From Acinetobacter lwoffii (GTDB taxonomy: Bacteria; Pseudomonadota; Gammaproteobacteria; Pseudomonadales; Moraxellaceae), in the NCBI RefSeq assembly GCF_002321025.1, contig NZ_DCLL01000043.1:23156-44690 (forward strand): a stretch of DNA of 21,535 nt, read 5' to 3'. The position numbers were made by a program, and so were the translations under genes. Shown here piece by piece: positions 6,809 to 14,492 of the stretch. The notes beneath the pieces are model-generated. The model saw nothing but the letters and a program-made list of their open reading frames with translations. It ran no database searches and was not told the DNA's origin. Every line of letters starts with the position of its first letter. The first letter of the stretch is position 1.

Positions 6809-7765
6809 ATGCGCCAATCTCATGTTCAGTTTTTAGCAAAGACTGCAGTACTTGGTACTGCGATGGTGGGTGTCATGATGCTTTCAGGCTGCTCGAAAAA
6901 AGAAGAGACCATTACCCTGAATATCGGTTTCCAAAAATACGGCGTATTACCTATTTTAAAAGAACGCGGTACGCTGGAAACCAGCTTAAAACAGCAAGGG
7001 GTCAATGTGAAATGGGTAGAATTTCCGGCTGGCCCGCAATTGCTTGAAGGCCTGAATGTCGGCAGCATCTCTTTTGGTGAAGCCGGTGAAGCACCACCGA
7101 TTTTTGCCCAGGCGGCCAACTCAAATCTGGTCTATGTGGCCAATCAGCCGCAAGCACCTAAGGCCGAAGCCTTGATTGTACCGAAAGATTCACCAATCCA
7201 GTCTATTCAGGATCTGAAAGGCAAACGGGTAGCCCTGAACAAAGGTTCAAATGTGCATTACCTGCTGTTAAAAGTTCTGGAAGCCAACAAGCTGACATTC
7301 GGTGATATTGAAGTGATTTATCTACCACCTTCCGATGCACGTGCTGCATTTGAACGTGGTGCAGTTGATGCCTGGGTCATCTGGGATCCGTTCTTTGCAG
7401 CTGCTGAACATCAGATTGGTGCGCGTGTCATTGCCAGCGGTGAAAATGTGGTGAGCAACCACCAATTCTATCTGGCAGATCGCAAGTTCGCAGAAAGCCA
7501 TCCTCAGGTGGTACAGGCGGTGGTCAACGAACTGAATCTGACCACGGACTGGGTGGCAAAAAATCAGGACGCTGCCGCTCAGCTCCTGCAAAAACCGACA
7601 GGTCTGGCCGTCGATGTCTTGAAAACCTCTATTTCACGCATGGGCTTTGGCGTTAAACCTCTCAGCACTGACGTGATTCAAAAACAGCAACAAGTCGCCG
7701 ATGCATTTTATGCGCAGCAGCTGATTCCACAAAAGCTGAATATTGATGCAGCAATTATTAAATAA
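6809..7765 (+). CDS. Sulfonate ABC transporter substrate-binding lipoprotein (SsuA-like, first copy)
   Basis: This 318-aa solute-binding protein delivers organosulfonates to the SsuBC transporter. It has a lipoprotein signal ending in the lipobox LSGC (Cys28), followed by Ser at +2, which favours outer-membrane or periplasmic anchoring. The body has the aliphatic-sulfonate family marks: NIGFQKYG near the N-terminus, EFPAGPQLLEGLNVGSISFGEAGEAPPIFAQAA, PKDSPIQSIQDLKGKRVALNKGSN, the hallmark LPPSDARAAFERGAVDAWVIWDPF, and a C-terminal QQQVADAFYAQQLIP helix. GGGAG lies 9 bases upstream of the ATG. It heads an operon with a second binding protein, ssuD, ssuC and ssuB. The ligand-loop sequence GEAGEAPP differs from copy 2 (GYVGNTPP), suggesting a different ligand range. 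Confidence 0.88.
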   Translation: MRQSHVQFLAKTAVLGTAMVGVMMLSGCSKKEETITLNIGFQKYGVLPILKERGTLETSLKQQGVNVKWVEFPAGPQLLEGLNVGSISFGEAGEAPPIFAQAANSNLVYVANQPQAPKAEALIVPKDSPIQSIQDLKGKRVALNKGSNVHYLLLKVLEANKLTFGDIEVIYLPPSDARAAFERGAVDAWVIWDPFFAAAEHQIGARVIASGENVVSNHQFYLADRKFAESHPQVVQAVVNELNLTTDWVAKNQDAAAQLLQKPTGLAVDVLKTSISRMGFGVKPLSTDVIQKQQQVADAFYAQQLIPQKLNIDAAIIK

Positions 7766-7789
7766 CAGCAGAATAATTCGAGAATAAAG

Positions 7790-8785
7790 ATGAGTCATAT
7801 AAAAACAGTTTCTTACATCAGTTTAGCGTTATTGAGCTTTAGTCTGACTGGCTGCCAGAAACAGGAACCACAACAAACGGCTGCCGCAGAAACTACGTCG
7901 GTGCAACAAGTTAAAACCATTGCGATTGGCTTTCAGAAATCAGCCTTGAATCTGCTGGTAGCACGCGATGAAAAGCTGTTAGAACAACAATTTCCTAATG
8001 CCAAAATTGAGTGGAAAGAGTTTCCGGCGGGTCCACAAATGCTGGAAGCACTGGCAGTCGGTGCGGTGGATTATGGCTATGTAGGGAATACCCCACCCAT
8101 TTTTGCACAGGCTGCAGATAAAGCCCTGAGTTACGTGGCCTTTGAAAAAGTAGCTGGAAACTCTTTGGCCGTGGTCGTGCCGAAAGATAGTGACATCCAG
8201 ACGATTCAACAGTTGAAAGGAAAACGGATCGCGGTGCAGAAAGGTTCAAGTGCCCATGAACTTCTGGCCAAAACTCTGGAAAAAGCCGGCTTAAGCTGGT
8301 CAGAGATTCAAGCCATTTGGCTTCCCCCTGCGGATGCACGTGCTGCTTTTGACAAAAAAGCCATTGATGCCTGGGCAATCTGGGATCCCTTCCTGGGTGC
8401 AGCCGAGTTCGACAGCAAGGTTAAGGTGCTGATTGAATCCAGTGACTTTCCGCAAACCTACTCCTTTTATATCGGCAATCCCGAATTTATTCAGAAGCAT
8501 CCGGATAGCCCCGGGAAGTTTATCCAGGCCTTAAATGCATCTGACCAGTGGATTCTTAAAAACCAGGCTGTAGCTCTAGATATTTATCAGAAAAGTACCG
8601 GTCTGAAACCAGAAGTGGCAAAGATTGCATTTGAGCGTCGTCTTAAACCTTCGCCGGTACAACCATTAACGACGGAAGTAATCAAAGCCCAACAGAATAT
8701 TGCCGATCTCTTCCAGCAGGTTCAACTGATTCCCAAAACCATCAGCGTCCAGCAACAGATCTGGTCGCCAGCAGCCACACATTGA
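7790..8785 (+). CDS. ssuA: Sulfonate ABC transporter substrate-binding lipoprotein (SsuA-like, second copy)
   Basis: This 331-aa protein is homologous to its upstream neighbour across its whole length. The signal ends with lipobox LTGC (Cys22), then a Gln/Ala/Thr-rich linker. The domain shows AIGFQKSALNLLVARDEKLLE, EFPAGPQMLEALAVGAVDYGYVGNTPPIFAQAA, QLKGKRIAVQKGSSAHELL, LPPADARAAFDKKAIDAWAIWDPF, and a tail QQQIWSP resembling the end of E. coli SsuA (RQRIWQP). On that basis it is the better SsuA ortholog. It starts 25 bases after copy 1 with a weak ribosome binding site (GAGAATAAAG). E. coli SsuA is a free periplasmic protein, whereas both copies here are predicted lipoproteins. Confidence 0.88.
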   Translation: MSHIKTVSYISLALLSFSLTGCQKQEPQQTAAAETTSVQQVKTIAIGFQKSALNLLVARDEKLLEQQFPNAKIEWKEFPAGPQMLEALAVGAVDYGYVGNTPPIFAQAADKALSYVAFEKVAGNSLAVVVPKDSDIQTIQQLKGKRIAVQKGSSAHELLAKTLEKAGLSWSEIQAIWLPPADARAAFDKKAIDAWAIWDPFLGAAEFDSKVKVLIESSDFPQTYSFYIGNPEFIQKHPDSPGKFIQALNASDQWILKNQAVALDIYQKSTGLKPEVAKIAFERRLKPSPVQPLTTEVIKAQQNIADLFQQVQLIPKTISVQQQIWSPAATH

Positions 8786-8821
8786 TGAACAAACAAGATG
8801 ATTTAATTTAAGGAATATCAC

Positions 8822-9997
8822 ATGAAAATTTTCTGGTTTATCCCCACTCATGGCGACAGCCGTTACTTAGGCACCAGCAAGGGCGCACGTGTTGTAGATC
8901 ATGCCTACATGAAGCAGATTGCCGTTGCCGTGGATAATCTTGGTTATGAAGGTGTCCTGATTCCGACTGGCCGTTCTTGTGAAGATCCATGGTTAACTGC
9001 AGCCAGCCTGATTGATGCGACCAAAAAATTAAAATTCCTGGTGGCATTGCGTCCAGGCGTGACCACGCCGGCACTGGCTGCACGTATGGCCGCGACCTTT
9101 GACCGCTTGTCTAATGGCCGAGTACTGCTGAATCTGGTGACTGGCGGTGACGAGCAGGAGCTAAAAGGTGATGGCGTCTATGAAGATCACACAACCCGTT
9201 ATAAAACGGCGACCGAATACACCACCATCTGGCGTGAAATTTTAAAACGCTCACATACCGGTGAAAGCTTTAGTTTCCATGGCGAACGCTTAAGTGTCGA
9301 TGATGCAAAATTGCTGTATCCACCCATTCAGCAGCCGCATCCGCCTTTATGGTTTGGTGGCTCATCGGATGATGCCATTGAGCTGGCCACGGATCAGGTC
9401 GATACTTACTTGACCTGGGGCGAGCCACCGGCAGCAGTCAAAGAAAAAATTGCAGTGGTAAAAGCCAAGGCTGCAGCTAAAGGTCGTGAACTGAATTACG
9501 GGATCCGTTTACACGTGATCGTACGCGAAACCAATGAGCAGGCCTGGGCGGCGGCTGAAGAACTGATTCAATATGTGGATGATGCCACTATCGCTGCAGC
9601 CCAAGCCAAGTTCAAATCCATGGACTCGGTCGGTCAGCGCCGTATGGCAGAACTGCACAATGGCGATCGCAGCAAACTCGAAGTTTCTCCAAACCTCTGG
9701 GCAGGTGTGGGTCTGGTTCGTGGTGGTGCAGGTACGGCACTGGTCGGCGATCCGGAAACTGTCGCTGCACGTATCCAGGAATATGCCGATCTGGGGATCA
9801 GCACCTTTATTTTCTCAGGCTATCCACATCTGGAAGAATCCATCCGTTTTGCAGAACTGGTATTCCCTTTACTTCCACTGGAAACCCAGCAAAAACTCAC
9901 TCAACCAAACTTGACCGGTCCATTTGGTGAAATCGTGGCGAACAACTACACACCGGACGAGAACAAGCAGGCTGAGAAAATTAAGGAGTCTGCTTAA
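8822..9997 (+). CDS. ssuD: FMNH2-dependent alkanesulfonate monooxygenase SsuD
   Basis: SsuD splits C1 and longer alkanesulfonates with FMNH2 and O2, giving an aldehyde and sulfite for cysteine synthesis. The 391-aa protein follows E. coli SsuD (381 aa) closely: FWFIPTHGDSRYLGT at the start, GVLIPTGRSCEDPWL with Cys53 (equivalent to E. coli Cys54), RPGVTTPALAARMAATFDRL, the flavin-domain segment FGGSSDDAIELATDQVDTYL, GIRLHVIVRETNEQAW, and SPNLWAGVGLVRGGAGTALVG and FSGYPHLEES, both near the active site. AAGGA precedes the ATG. It sits between the binding proteins and the permease, and its stop overlaps the ssuC start. No ssuE flavin reductase is in the operon, so FMNH2 must come from elsewhere. 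Confidence 0.96.
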   Translation: MKIFWFIPTHGDSRYLGTSKGARVVDHAYMKQIAVAVDNLGYEGVLIPTGRSCEDPWLTAASLIDATKKLKFLVALRPGVTTPALAARMAATFDRLSNGRVLLNLVTGGDEQELKGDGVYEDHTTRYKTATEYTTIWREILKRSHTGESFSFHGERLSVDDAKLLYPPIQQPHPPLWFGGSSDDAIELATDQVDTYLTWGEPPAAVKEKIAVVKAKAAAKGRELNYGIRLHVIVRETNEQAWAAAEELIQYVDDATIAAAQAKFKSMDSVGQRRMAELHNGDRSKLEVSPNLWAGVGLVRGGAGTALVGDPETVAARIQEYADLGISTFIFSGYPHLEESIRFAELVFPLLPLETQQKLTQPNLTGPFGEIVANNYTPDENKQAEKIKESA

Positions 9998-10812
9998 TGT
10001 CAAAAGTCGTTTCCGTTGAAACCCTGACCCCAAAGCAGGTTTCACGTGGAACAATTCTGGAGCAGCATCTGCTGCCCTGGCTGGTTCCAATTTTCTTGAT
10101 TGCAGTTTGGCAAATTGCCTCTAGCACAGGCCTGCTGGAAAGCCGGATTCTGCCTGCACCGAGTGCCGTGGTTTTAGCCTTCTGGAATTTATTGCTCAGC
10201 GGTGAGCTATGGACGCATGTGCAAGTCAGTGCGGGGCGTGCCATCAGTGGCTTACTGGTGGGTGGTGGTTTGGGCCTATTACTGGGCCTGTTAAATGGCT
10301 CATCCAGAACTGCCTCTACCCTGCTCGATACCACCTTGCAGATGATCCGCAATATTCCTGCGCTGGCCCTTATTCCCCTAGTGATTTTATGGTTCGGGAT
10401 TGATGAATCCGCCAAATTGTTCTTGGTGGCGATTGGTGTATTTTTCCCAATTTATATCAATACCTATCATGGCATCCGCTCGGTCGATCCACAACTCATC
10501 GAGATGGGCAAAAGCTATGGCTTAACTCGCTGGCAACTGTATAAAGAAATTATTCTGCCGGGTGCGATGCCGTCAATTCTGGTCGGACTGCGTTTTTCTC
10601 TAGGTCTGGTCTGGGTATTGTTAATCGTGGCCGAAACCATTTCCGCCCAGTCTGGTATTGGTTATATGACCATGAATGCACGTGAATTTTTGCAAACTGA
10701 CGTGGTTCTGGTAGGTATTTTATTGTATGCCCTGCTCGGCAAACTGGCCGATGTTCTGGCCGTGGCCTTAGAGCGATTCCTGCTGCGCTGGCATGCCGGC
10801 TATCAAAAATAA
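9997..10812 (+). CDS. ssuC: Sulfonate ABC transporter permease SsuC
   Basis: This is the inner-membrane permease of the sulfonate importer, 271 aa, close to the 263 aa of E. coli SsuC. About six hydrophobic segments are visible, including WLVPIFLIAVWQIAS near residue 30, LLVGGGLGLLLGLL near 87, IPALALIPLVILWFGI, LFLVAIGVFFPIYI, LGLVWVLLIVAETI and VVLVGILLYALLGKL. The cytoplasmic EAA loop that docks on the ATPase reads EMGKSYGLTRWQLYKEIILP. The ATG shares its A with the ssuD stop (TAATG), and AAGGAG sits 8 bases upstream inside ssuD, so translation is coupled. The ssuB ATPase follows after about 20 bases. Confidence 0.95.
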   Translation: MSKVVSVETLTPKQVSRGTILEQHLLPWLVPIFLIAVWQIASSTGLLESRILPAPSAVVLAFWNLLLSGELWTHVQVSAGRAISGLLVGGGLGLLLGLLNGSSRTASTLLDTTLQMIRNIPALALIPLVILWFGIDESAKLFLVAIGVFFPIYINTYHGIRSVDPQLIEMGKSYGLTRWQLYKEIILPGAMPSILVGLRFSLGLVWVLLIVAETISAQSGIGYMTMNAREFLQTDVVLVGILLYALLGKLADVLAVALERFLLRWHAGYQK

Positions 10813-10833
10813 AGAATAAATGAGGAGCATGTG

Positions 10834-11622
10834 ATGACTGATCTCAGTTTAGGGCGTCATGCCAATGACCCGATTGTGCCACTGGACCAACCTGCTGCAG
10901 TGATCGGTGCCGAAATTATCATTGAACAGCTGCACAAGTTTTACGGTTCGGTCAAGGTTCTGGAAGATCTGGACCTGCATATCCAGCCGGGTGAATTTCT
11001 GGCAATTGTTGGTCGCAGCGGTTGTGGTAAAAGTACCTTATTGCGCCTGATTGCCGATCTGGAACAGCAAAGCTACGGCGAAATCAAGTTTAAGTCAGCC
11101 CGGCATATTCGCGAAGGCATTACTACCGATGATATCCGGGTGATGTTTCAGGACCCTCGCCTGCTGCCCTGGCGCAGCATCGAACAGAATGTTCAACTCG
11201 GTTTACCGAAGGAGCAGCATGCCAAAGCTTCGCAAATGCTGGAAAAGGTCGGACTCAAAGAAAAAGCTGGACTGTGGCCTTCACAGCTTTCTGGAGGACA
11301 ACGGCAACGTACCGCCTTGGCGAGGGCATTATCGCATCAGCCGCGTATTCTACTGCTGGATGAACCGCTCGGCGCCCTGGATGCCCTGACACGTCTGGAA
11401 ATGCAGAACCTGATTGAACGTCTCTGGACCGAGCAAGGCTTTACCGCCATTCTGGTCACGCATGATGTCAGTGAAGCAGTGCAATTGGCAGACCGGATTA
11501 TCTTGCTGGACAAAGGCCATATTGCCAAAGAATTTAAGGTCAATTTGCCACGTCCCCGGCAAAAAAGTGTGACATTTGCAGAACTAGAACAGCAGGTCTT
11601 GCAGGCAGTTTTAGCGACCTGA
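10834..11622 (+). CDS. ssuB: Sulfonate ABC transporter ATP-binding protein SsuB
   Basis: This is the ATPase that powers sulfonate uptake, 262 aa, cytoplasmic, partner of SsuC. Motifs in order: Walker A GRSGCGKST (60-68), the Q-loop with VMFQDPRLLPWRS (103-115, typical of the sulfonate/nitrate/taurine subfamily), the signature LSGGQRQR (152-159), Walker B ILLLDEP (172-178), and the switch histidine in VTHD (210). The start was set at ATG 10834 because GAGGAG lies 6 bases upstream. An in-frame GTG at 10831 would be too close, and the ATG at 10829 leads straight to a stop. The first 25 residues are an extension ahead of the ABC core. It is the last gene of the operon. Confidence 0.95.
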   Translation: MTDLSLGRHANDPIVPLDQPAAVIGAEIIIEQLHKFYGSVKVLEDLDLHIQPGEFLAIVGRSGCGKSTLLRLIADLEQQSYGEIKFKSARHIREGITTDDIRVMFQDPRLLPWRSIEQNVQLGLPKEQHAKASQMLEKVGLKEKAGLWPSQLSGGQRQRTALARALSHQPRILLLDEPLGALDALTRLEMQNLIERLWTEQGFTAILVTHDVSEAVQLADRIILLDKGHIAKEFKVNLPRPRQKSVTFAELEQQVLQAVLAT

Positions 11623-11944
11623 ATACCCAATCCAACCTAAAATCGCGCATGGTTTTGGGTCTTATTCTTATAAAAATACATTTATCTCAATAAGAGAACA
11701 TTTTTATCAGATTCATTTCAGTATTATTCCTCTCTTGCATTGATGAAGAAAAAAAATGAATAAATGAAGTATTTTCAGAAACTTGAATTTTTCTCTTGGT
11801 GTAAATGCATTTAGCCTGTTTTAAATATTGATCTAGAGAATAAATCATCATTATTCAAAAAATTAGCCTGTGACTGTGTGCACAAATCTGATGATTTGCC
11901 GTACAATTGAGGATTCCCTTTTTCATTGTTTTTTATATTTGCTA
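11623..11944. other. AT-rich intergenic region between ssuB and the TetR gene
   Basis: I see no gene in this 322-base stretch. It holds the weak ssuB hairpin and presumably the TetR promoter. A small palindrome TGTGCACA (11877-11884) stands about 60 bases before the TetR start; its role is unknown. Confidence 0.5.
11625..11660 (+). terminator. Weak hairpin after ssuB
   Basis: ACCCAA plus AACC (11625-11637, with a three-base bulge) can pair with GGTTTTGGGT (11651-11660). The sequence after it, CTTATTCTTAT, is T-rich but not a clean T run, so termination may be partial. Confidence 0.35.
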
Positions 11945-12565
11945 ATGGAACAAAAAAAGAGTACTCAAAAACGCAATCAGCTGCTAAATGCTGCACTAGA
12001 CGTATTTTCCCTATATGGTTTTAATGGGGCAAGTCTGGATGAAATCGCACAAATTGCAGAAATGCATAAGTCGAATATTTTCTATTATTATGAAAATAAA
12101 GAAGCCCTGTATGTCGAGGTATTAACCACCGTTTTACAAAAATGGCTGGCGCCTTTACAAACCCTGGAAGCTGAACTTGAACCTGAAGAAGCGATCACCA
12201 ATTATTTGATGCAAAAAATTGAAGTGTCGCGTACCCAGCCTAAAGCATCTCGTTTATTTGCTTTGGAGGTGATTCAAGGTGCACCGCATATTCTGGAAAT
12301 TTTAAAAGGTCCACTTAAAAAACTGGTCAAGCGTAAAGCCAAAGTAATTTCCAACTGGCAAGAGCAAGGCAAAATTTCTGCAGATATTGATCCTGAGTTA
12401 CTGATTCTGAATATTTGGGCGATTACCCAGAACTATGCAGACTTTGCCACTCAAATGGAAATGGTCACGGGTAAAACCTTGCGTAACCGCAGCATGCAGC
12501 AACGCATTATCCAGCATACGGTTCACATGATGTTATACGGCGTGATTCCACGTACGGATAAATAA
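11945..12565 (+). CDS. TetR-family transcriptional regulator, RutR-like
   Basis: This 206-aa cytoplasmic repressor-type protein has an N-terminal helix-turn-helix (residues 14-60) with the typical GASLDEIAQIAEMHKSNIFYYYENKEALY string. The C-terminal ligand domain resembles E. coli RutR: RLFALEVIQGAPHILEILKGPLKKLV and IWAITQNYADFATQMEMVTGKTLR. RutR controls pyrimidine use in E. coli, but no rut gene is in this window, so target and ligand here are unknown. Position directly after the sulfonate operon makes control of that operon possible but unproven. The ATG at 11945 fits the family N-terminus. No Shine-Dalgarno precedes it (TTTATATTTGCTA), so translation may be leaderless or weak. A frame extending to 11870 exists but adds unlike sequence. 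Confidence 0.85.
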   Translation: MEQKKSTQKRNQLLNAALDVFSLYGFNGASLDEIAQIAEMHKSNIFYYYENKEALYVEVLTTVLQKWLAPLQTLEAELEPEEAITNYLMQKIEVSRTQPKASRLFALEVIQGAPHILEILKGPLKKLVKRKAKVISNWQEQGKISADIDPELLILNIWAITQNYADFATQMEMVTGKTLRNRSMQQRIIQHTVHMMLYGVIPRTDK

Positions 12566-12587
12566 GCAAGCGCTTCTGATTGGCACA

Positions 12588-12608
12588 CGACCATAGCTAC
12601 TATGGTCG
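12588..12608. repeat. Perfect inverted repeat between convergent genes
   Basis: CGACCATAG and CTATGGTCG form a perfect 9-bp inverted repeat around CTA, located 22 bases after the TetR stop and 24 bases beyond the nucleosidase stop. No T run follows on either strand, so it is not a standard terminator. The half-sites GACCA / TGGTC resemble RutR half-sites, but the spacing differs from the known RutR box. Confidence 0.6.
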
Positions 12609-12631
12609 CCGAGCAAACTTAACCTTCCTAT

Positions 12632-13195
12632 TTATTTTACCATTTGATATAAATCTAATAATTTTTTCGCACCTAGCAACAGATTTTCTTCCCAATCCAG
12701 ATGCGCAGTCTCATTGGCTCCATCACTAATGTATTTCACTGAAATCAGCCGAACGCCCAGCTTTTTACAGACTTTTGCCAAAGCATAGCCTTCCATATCC
12801 ACCAGATTACACGCCACTTTTGAAATACCGGTTTCAAAGCTGTCGCCTGTGCCACAAATCCCTTTCGGTAAATGGTCAAAGAAAGAATCCAACTCAATCG
12901 CACCCGGGAAATGTTGATCCATCGGGGTCATGCCGACCTCAAAGCCGAGGGGTGAAACATCCATATCACGCTGTACAAATTGCGTGACTTCGACCAGTTC
13001 ATGCGCATCGAAATGCGAACTCCCCGCGCTGCCCAAATTCAGCAAGGTACTGCAACCGGTATTCTGAATCACCTCAAAAGCTTTAAAGGCCGCATTGACT
13101 TTACCAATCCCGCTGTAATGTACCTGAATGCCTTCTGCTTCAAACAAGCCTTTGGATTCATTGGGTAGAGCCATGATGAGCGCCAGATCGGACAT
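12632..13195 (-). CDS. Short nucleosidase of the MTA/SAH nucleosidase (PNP/UDP phosphorylase) family
   Basis: This 187-aa cytoplasmic enzyme probably cleaves the glycosidic bond of an adenosine-type nucleoside (methylthioadenosine or S-adenosylhomocysteine by family analogy). Key residues line up with MTA/SAH nucleosidase: Glu13 in ALPNES, SGIGKVNAA at 28-36, NLGSAG at 53-58, Glu135 in DMEGYALAKVC (ribose site), and the catalytic Asp158 in ISDGAN. It is about 45 residues shorter than E. coli MTAN, with trimmed N-terminal and central segments, so substrate specificity is uncertain. The start is the ATG at 13195, because AGGTG lies 6 bases upstream. A GTG at 13204 overlaps that site. It converges with the TetR gene and diverges from ribF. 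Confidence 0.75.
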   Translation of the reverse strand: MSDLALIMALPNESKGLFEAEGIQVHYSGIGKVNAAFKAFEVIQNTGCSTLLNLGSAGSSHFDAHELVEVTQFVQRDMDVSPLGFEVGMTPMDQHFPGAIELDSFFDHLPKGICGTGDSFETGISKVACNLVDMEGYALAKVCKKLGVRLISVKYISDGANETAHLDWEENLLLGAKKLLDLYQMVK

Positions 13196-13241
13196 TCGAA
13201 ACACCTGATATCAAAAAAAACCCTGACATTAGAAAACAAAA

Positions 13242-13305
13242 CCGGCTGAATGAAAAGCACCAGTGCTCTGATCAAACATACTTAGTGCGTAGAAAAACCA
13301 GCCGG
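13242..13305. repeat. Inverted repeat in the nucleosidase-ribF intergenic region
   Basis: CCGGCTG (13242-13248) pairs with CAGCCGG (13299-13305). Between them AGCA-CCAG-TGCT (13256-13267) can form an inner hairpin. It does not match the FMN riboswitch core and has no T run. It could be a regulatory leader or chance. Confidence 0.35.
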
Positions 13306-13426
13306 CTCAATTCCAAGGAAGATGAATTTTCAAGAAAAATATTGCATAAAAACACAACAGCAAGACGAAAGCGCGAGATTATGGCAATATATAGCCTCTC
13401 GATATTTCTAATCACTTGATTTGCCC

Positions 13427-14428
13427 ATGCAGCTGCTCCGTCTAAATGCTCTAGCCTCTCATTCTGAATTACCCAAAACTGCCGTGACCATCGGTAATTT
13501 TGACGGCGTGCATTTAGGCCATCAGGCGATGATCCGTCAGCTGCAACAGGTGGCCAAAGCACAGGGTTTAAAATCTGTAGTGATGATTTTCGAGCCGCAA
13601 CCACTTGAATACTTTCAGGGTTATGATGCTCCACCGCGTATTTCATCATTGCGTGAAAAAGTTGAATATCTGACTGAGCTGGGTGTGGACTATATCGCAG
13701 TGGCGAAATTTGACCATACTTTTCGCAGCCTGACTGCAGAAGCTTTTGCCGACATTTTAAAAGAAAAACTGAATGCCCGGCATCTGGTCTTAGGCGATGA
13801 TTTTCACTTTGGTAAAAACCGCCAAGGCAACAGCGAATTCCTGCGCAATTACGGCTTTGAAGTGACCAATTTAAATACCATTGCTCTAGATGGTGAACGG
13901 GTCAGTTCCACCCGGATTCGCCAGACCTTGCAAGCTGGTGATTTAGCCTTGGCCGCACAATTGCTGGGTCGTCCTTATAGCATTACCGGACGAGTGCAAT
14001 ATGGTGATCAGATTGGTCGAACTATTGATTTCCCGACCATTAATGTACGGCTTAACCGTCATAAGCCCTGCCTCAAGGGAATTTATGGGGTTGAAGTCAT
14101 TTGCGAAACCCTATCCTTAAAAGACAAGGTAAAAGCCGATTCTGCAGCGCAAACAGGCATTGCAGGTTATGACCCCACTGCTCTGTTTGGGGCAGGTCAT
14201 GTCGGCACACGTCCAGCCATCAAACAAGCACATCCAGAGTGGCGATTAGAAGTACATTTTCCAGATGTTTCTGCTAATCTGTATGGCCTGTTGATGCGGG
14301 TGACGTTCTTAAACTATTTACATGGCGAAAAGGACTATCCTTCGCTTGAAGCGCTAAAAGCCGGAATTGATGATGATGTCGAGAAACTGCTTGAGTTTCG
14401 TCGAAATCACCCCACATTTCCCTTTTAA
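13427..14428 (+). CDS. ribF: Bifunctional riboflavin kinase / FAD synthetase RibF
   Basis: RibF phosphorylates riboflavin to FMN and adenylates FMN to FAD. The 333-aa protein has the nucleotidyl-transferase domain first, with GNFDGVHLGH at 23-32, VLGDDFHFGKNR at 121-132 and the STRIRQ segment near 161. The flavokinase domain follows, with GRPYSITGRVQYG from 181 and the FPTIN motif at 202-206, and ends in FLNYLHGEKDYPSLEALKAGI. It is about 20 residues longer than E. coli RibF (313 aa) because of an extra loop around ETLSLKDKVKADSAAQTG in the kinase domain. ATG 13427 fits the family start. A TTG at 13421 is less likely, and no clear ribosome binding site is visible. It heads the ileS-lspA-fkpB cluster, 64 bases before ileS. 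Confidence 0.93.
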   Translation: MQLLRLNALASHSELPKTAVTIGNFDGVHLGHQAMIRQLQQVAKAQGLKSVVMIFEPQPLEYFQGYDAPPRISSLREKVEYLTELGVDYIAVAKFDHTFRSLTAEAFADILKEKLNARHLVLGDDFHFGKNRQGNSEFLRNYGFEVTNLNTIALDGERVSSTRIRQTLQAGDLALAAQLLGRPYSITGRVQYGDQIGRTIDFPTINVRLNRHKPCLKGIYGVEVICETLSLKDKVKADSAAQTGIAGYDPTALFGAGHVGTRPAIKQAHPEWRLEVHFPDVSANLYGLLMRVTFLNYLHGEKDYPSLEALKAGIDDDVEKLLEFRRNHPTFPF

Positions 14429-14492
14429 TATCCCATATTTTTATTGTAAAACGTGTCAGTGACATAACTGATTAGATTGGAAGACGACTTGC

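Noticed and set aside
6760..7047. 95-codon frame overlapping the start of the first sulfonate-binding gene
   Set aside because: It overlaps a well-supported lipoprotein gene in another frame, and its translation shows no domain.
12588..12608. Bidirectional rho-independent terminator between the TetR and nucleosidase genes
   Set aside because: The stem is perfect but no T run follows on either strand, so I list it only as an inverted repeat.
13205..13426. FMN riboswitch before ribF
   Set aside because: The conserved core segments of that riboswitch are not visible. Only simple inverted repeats are present.
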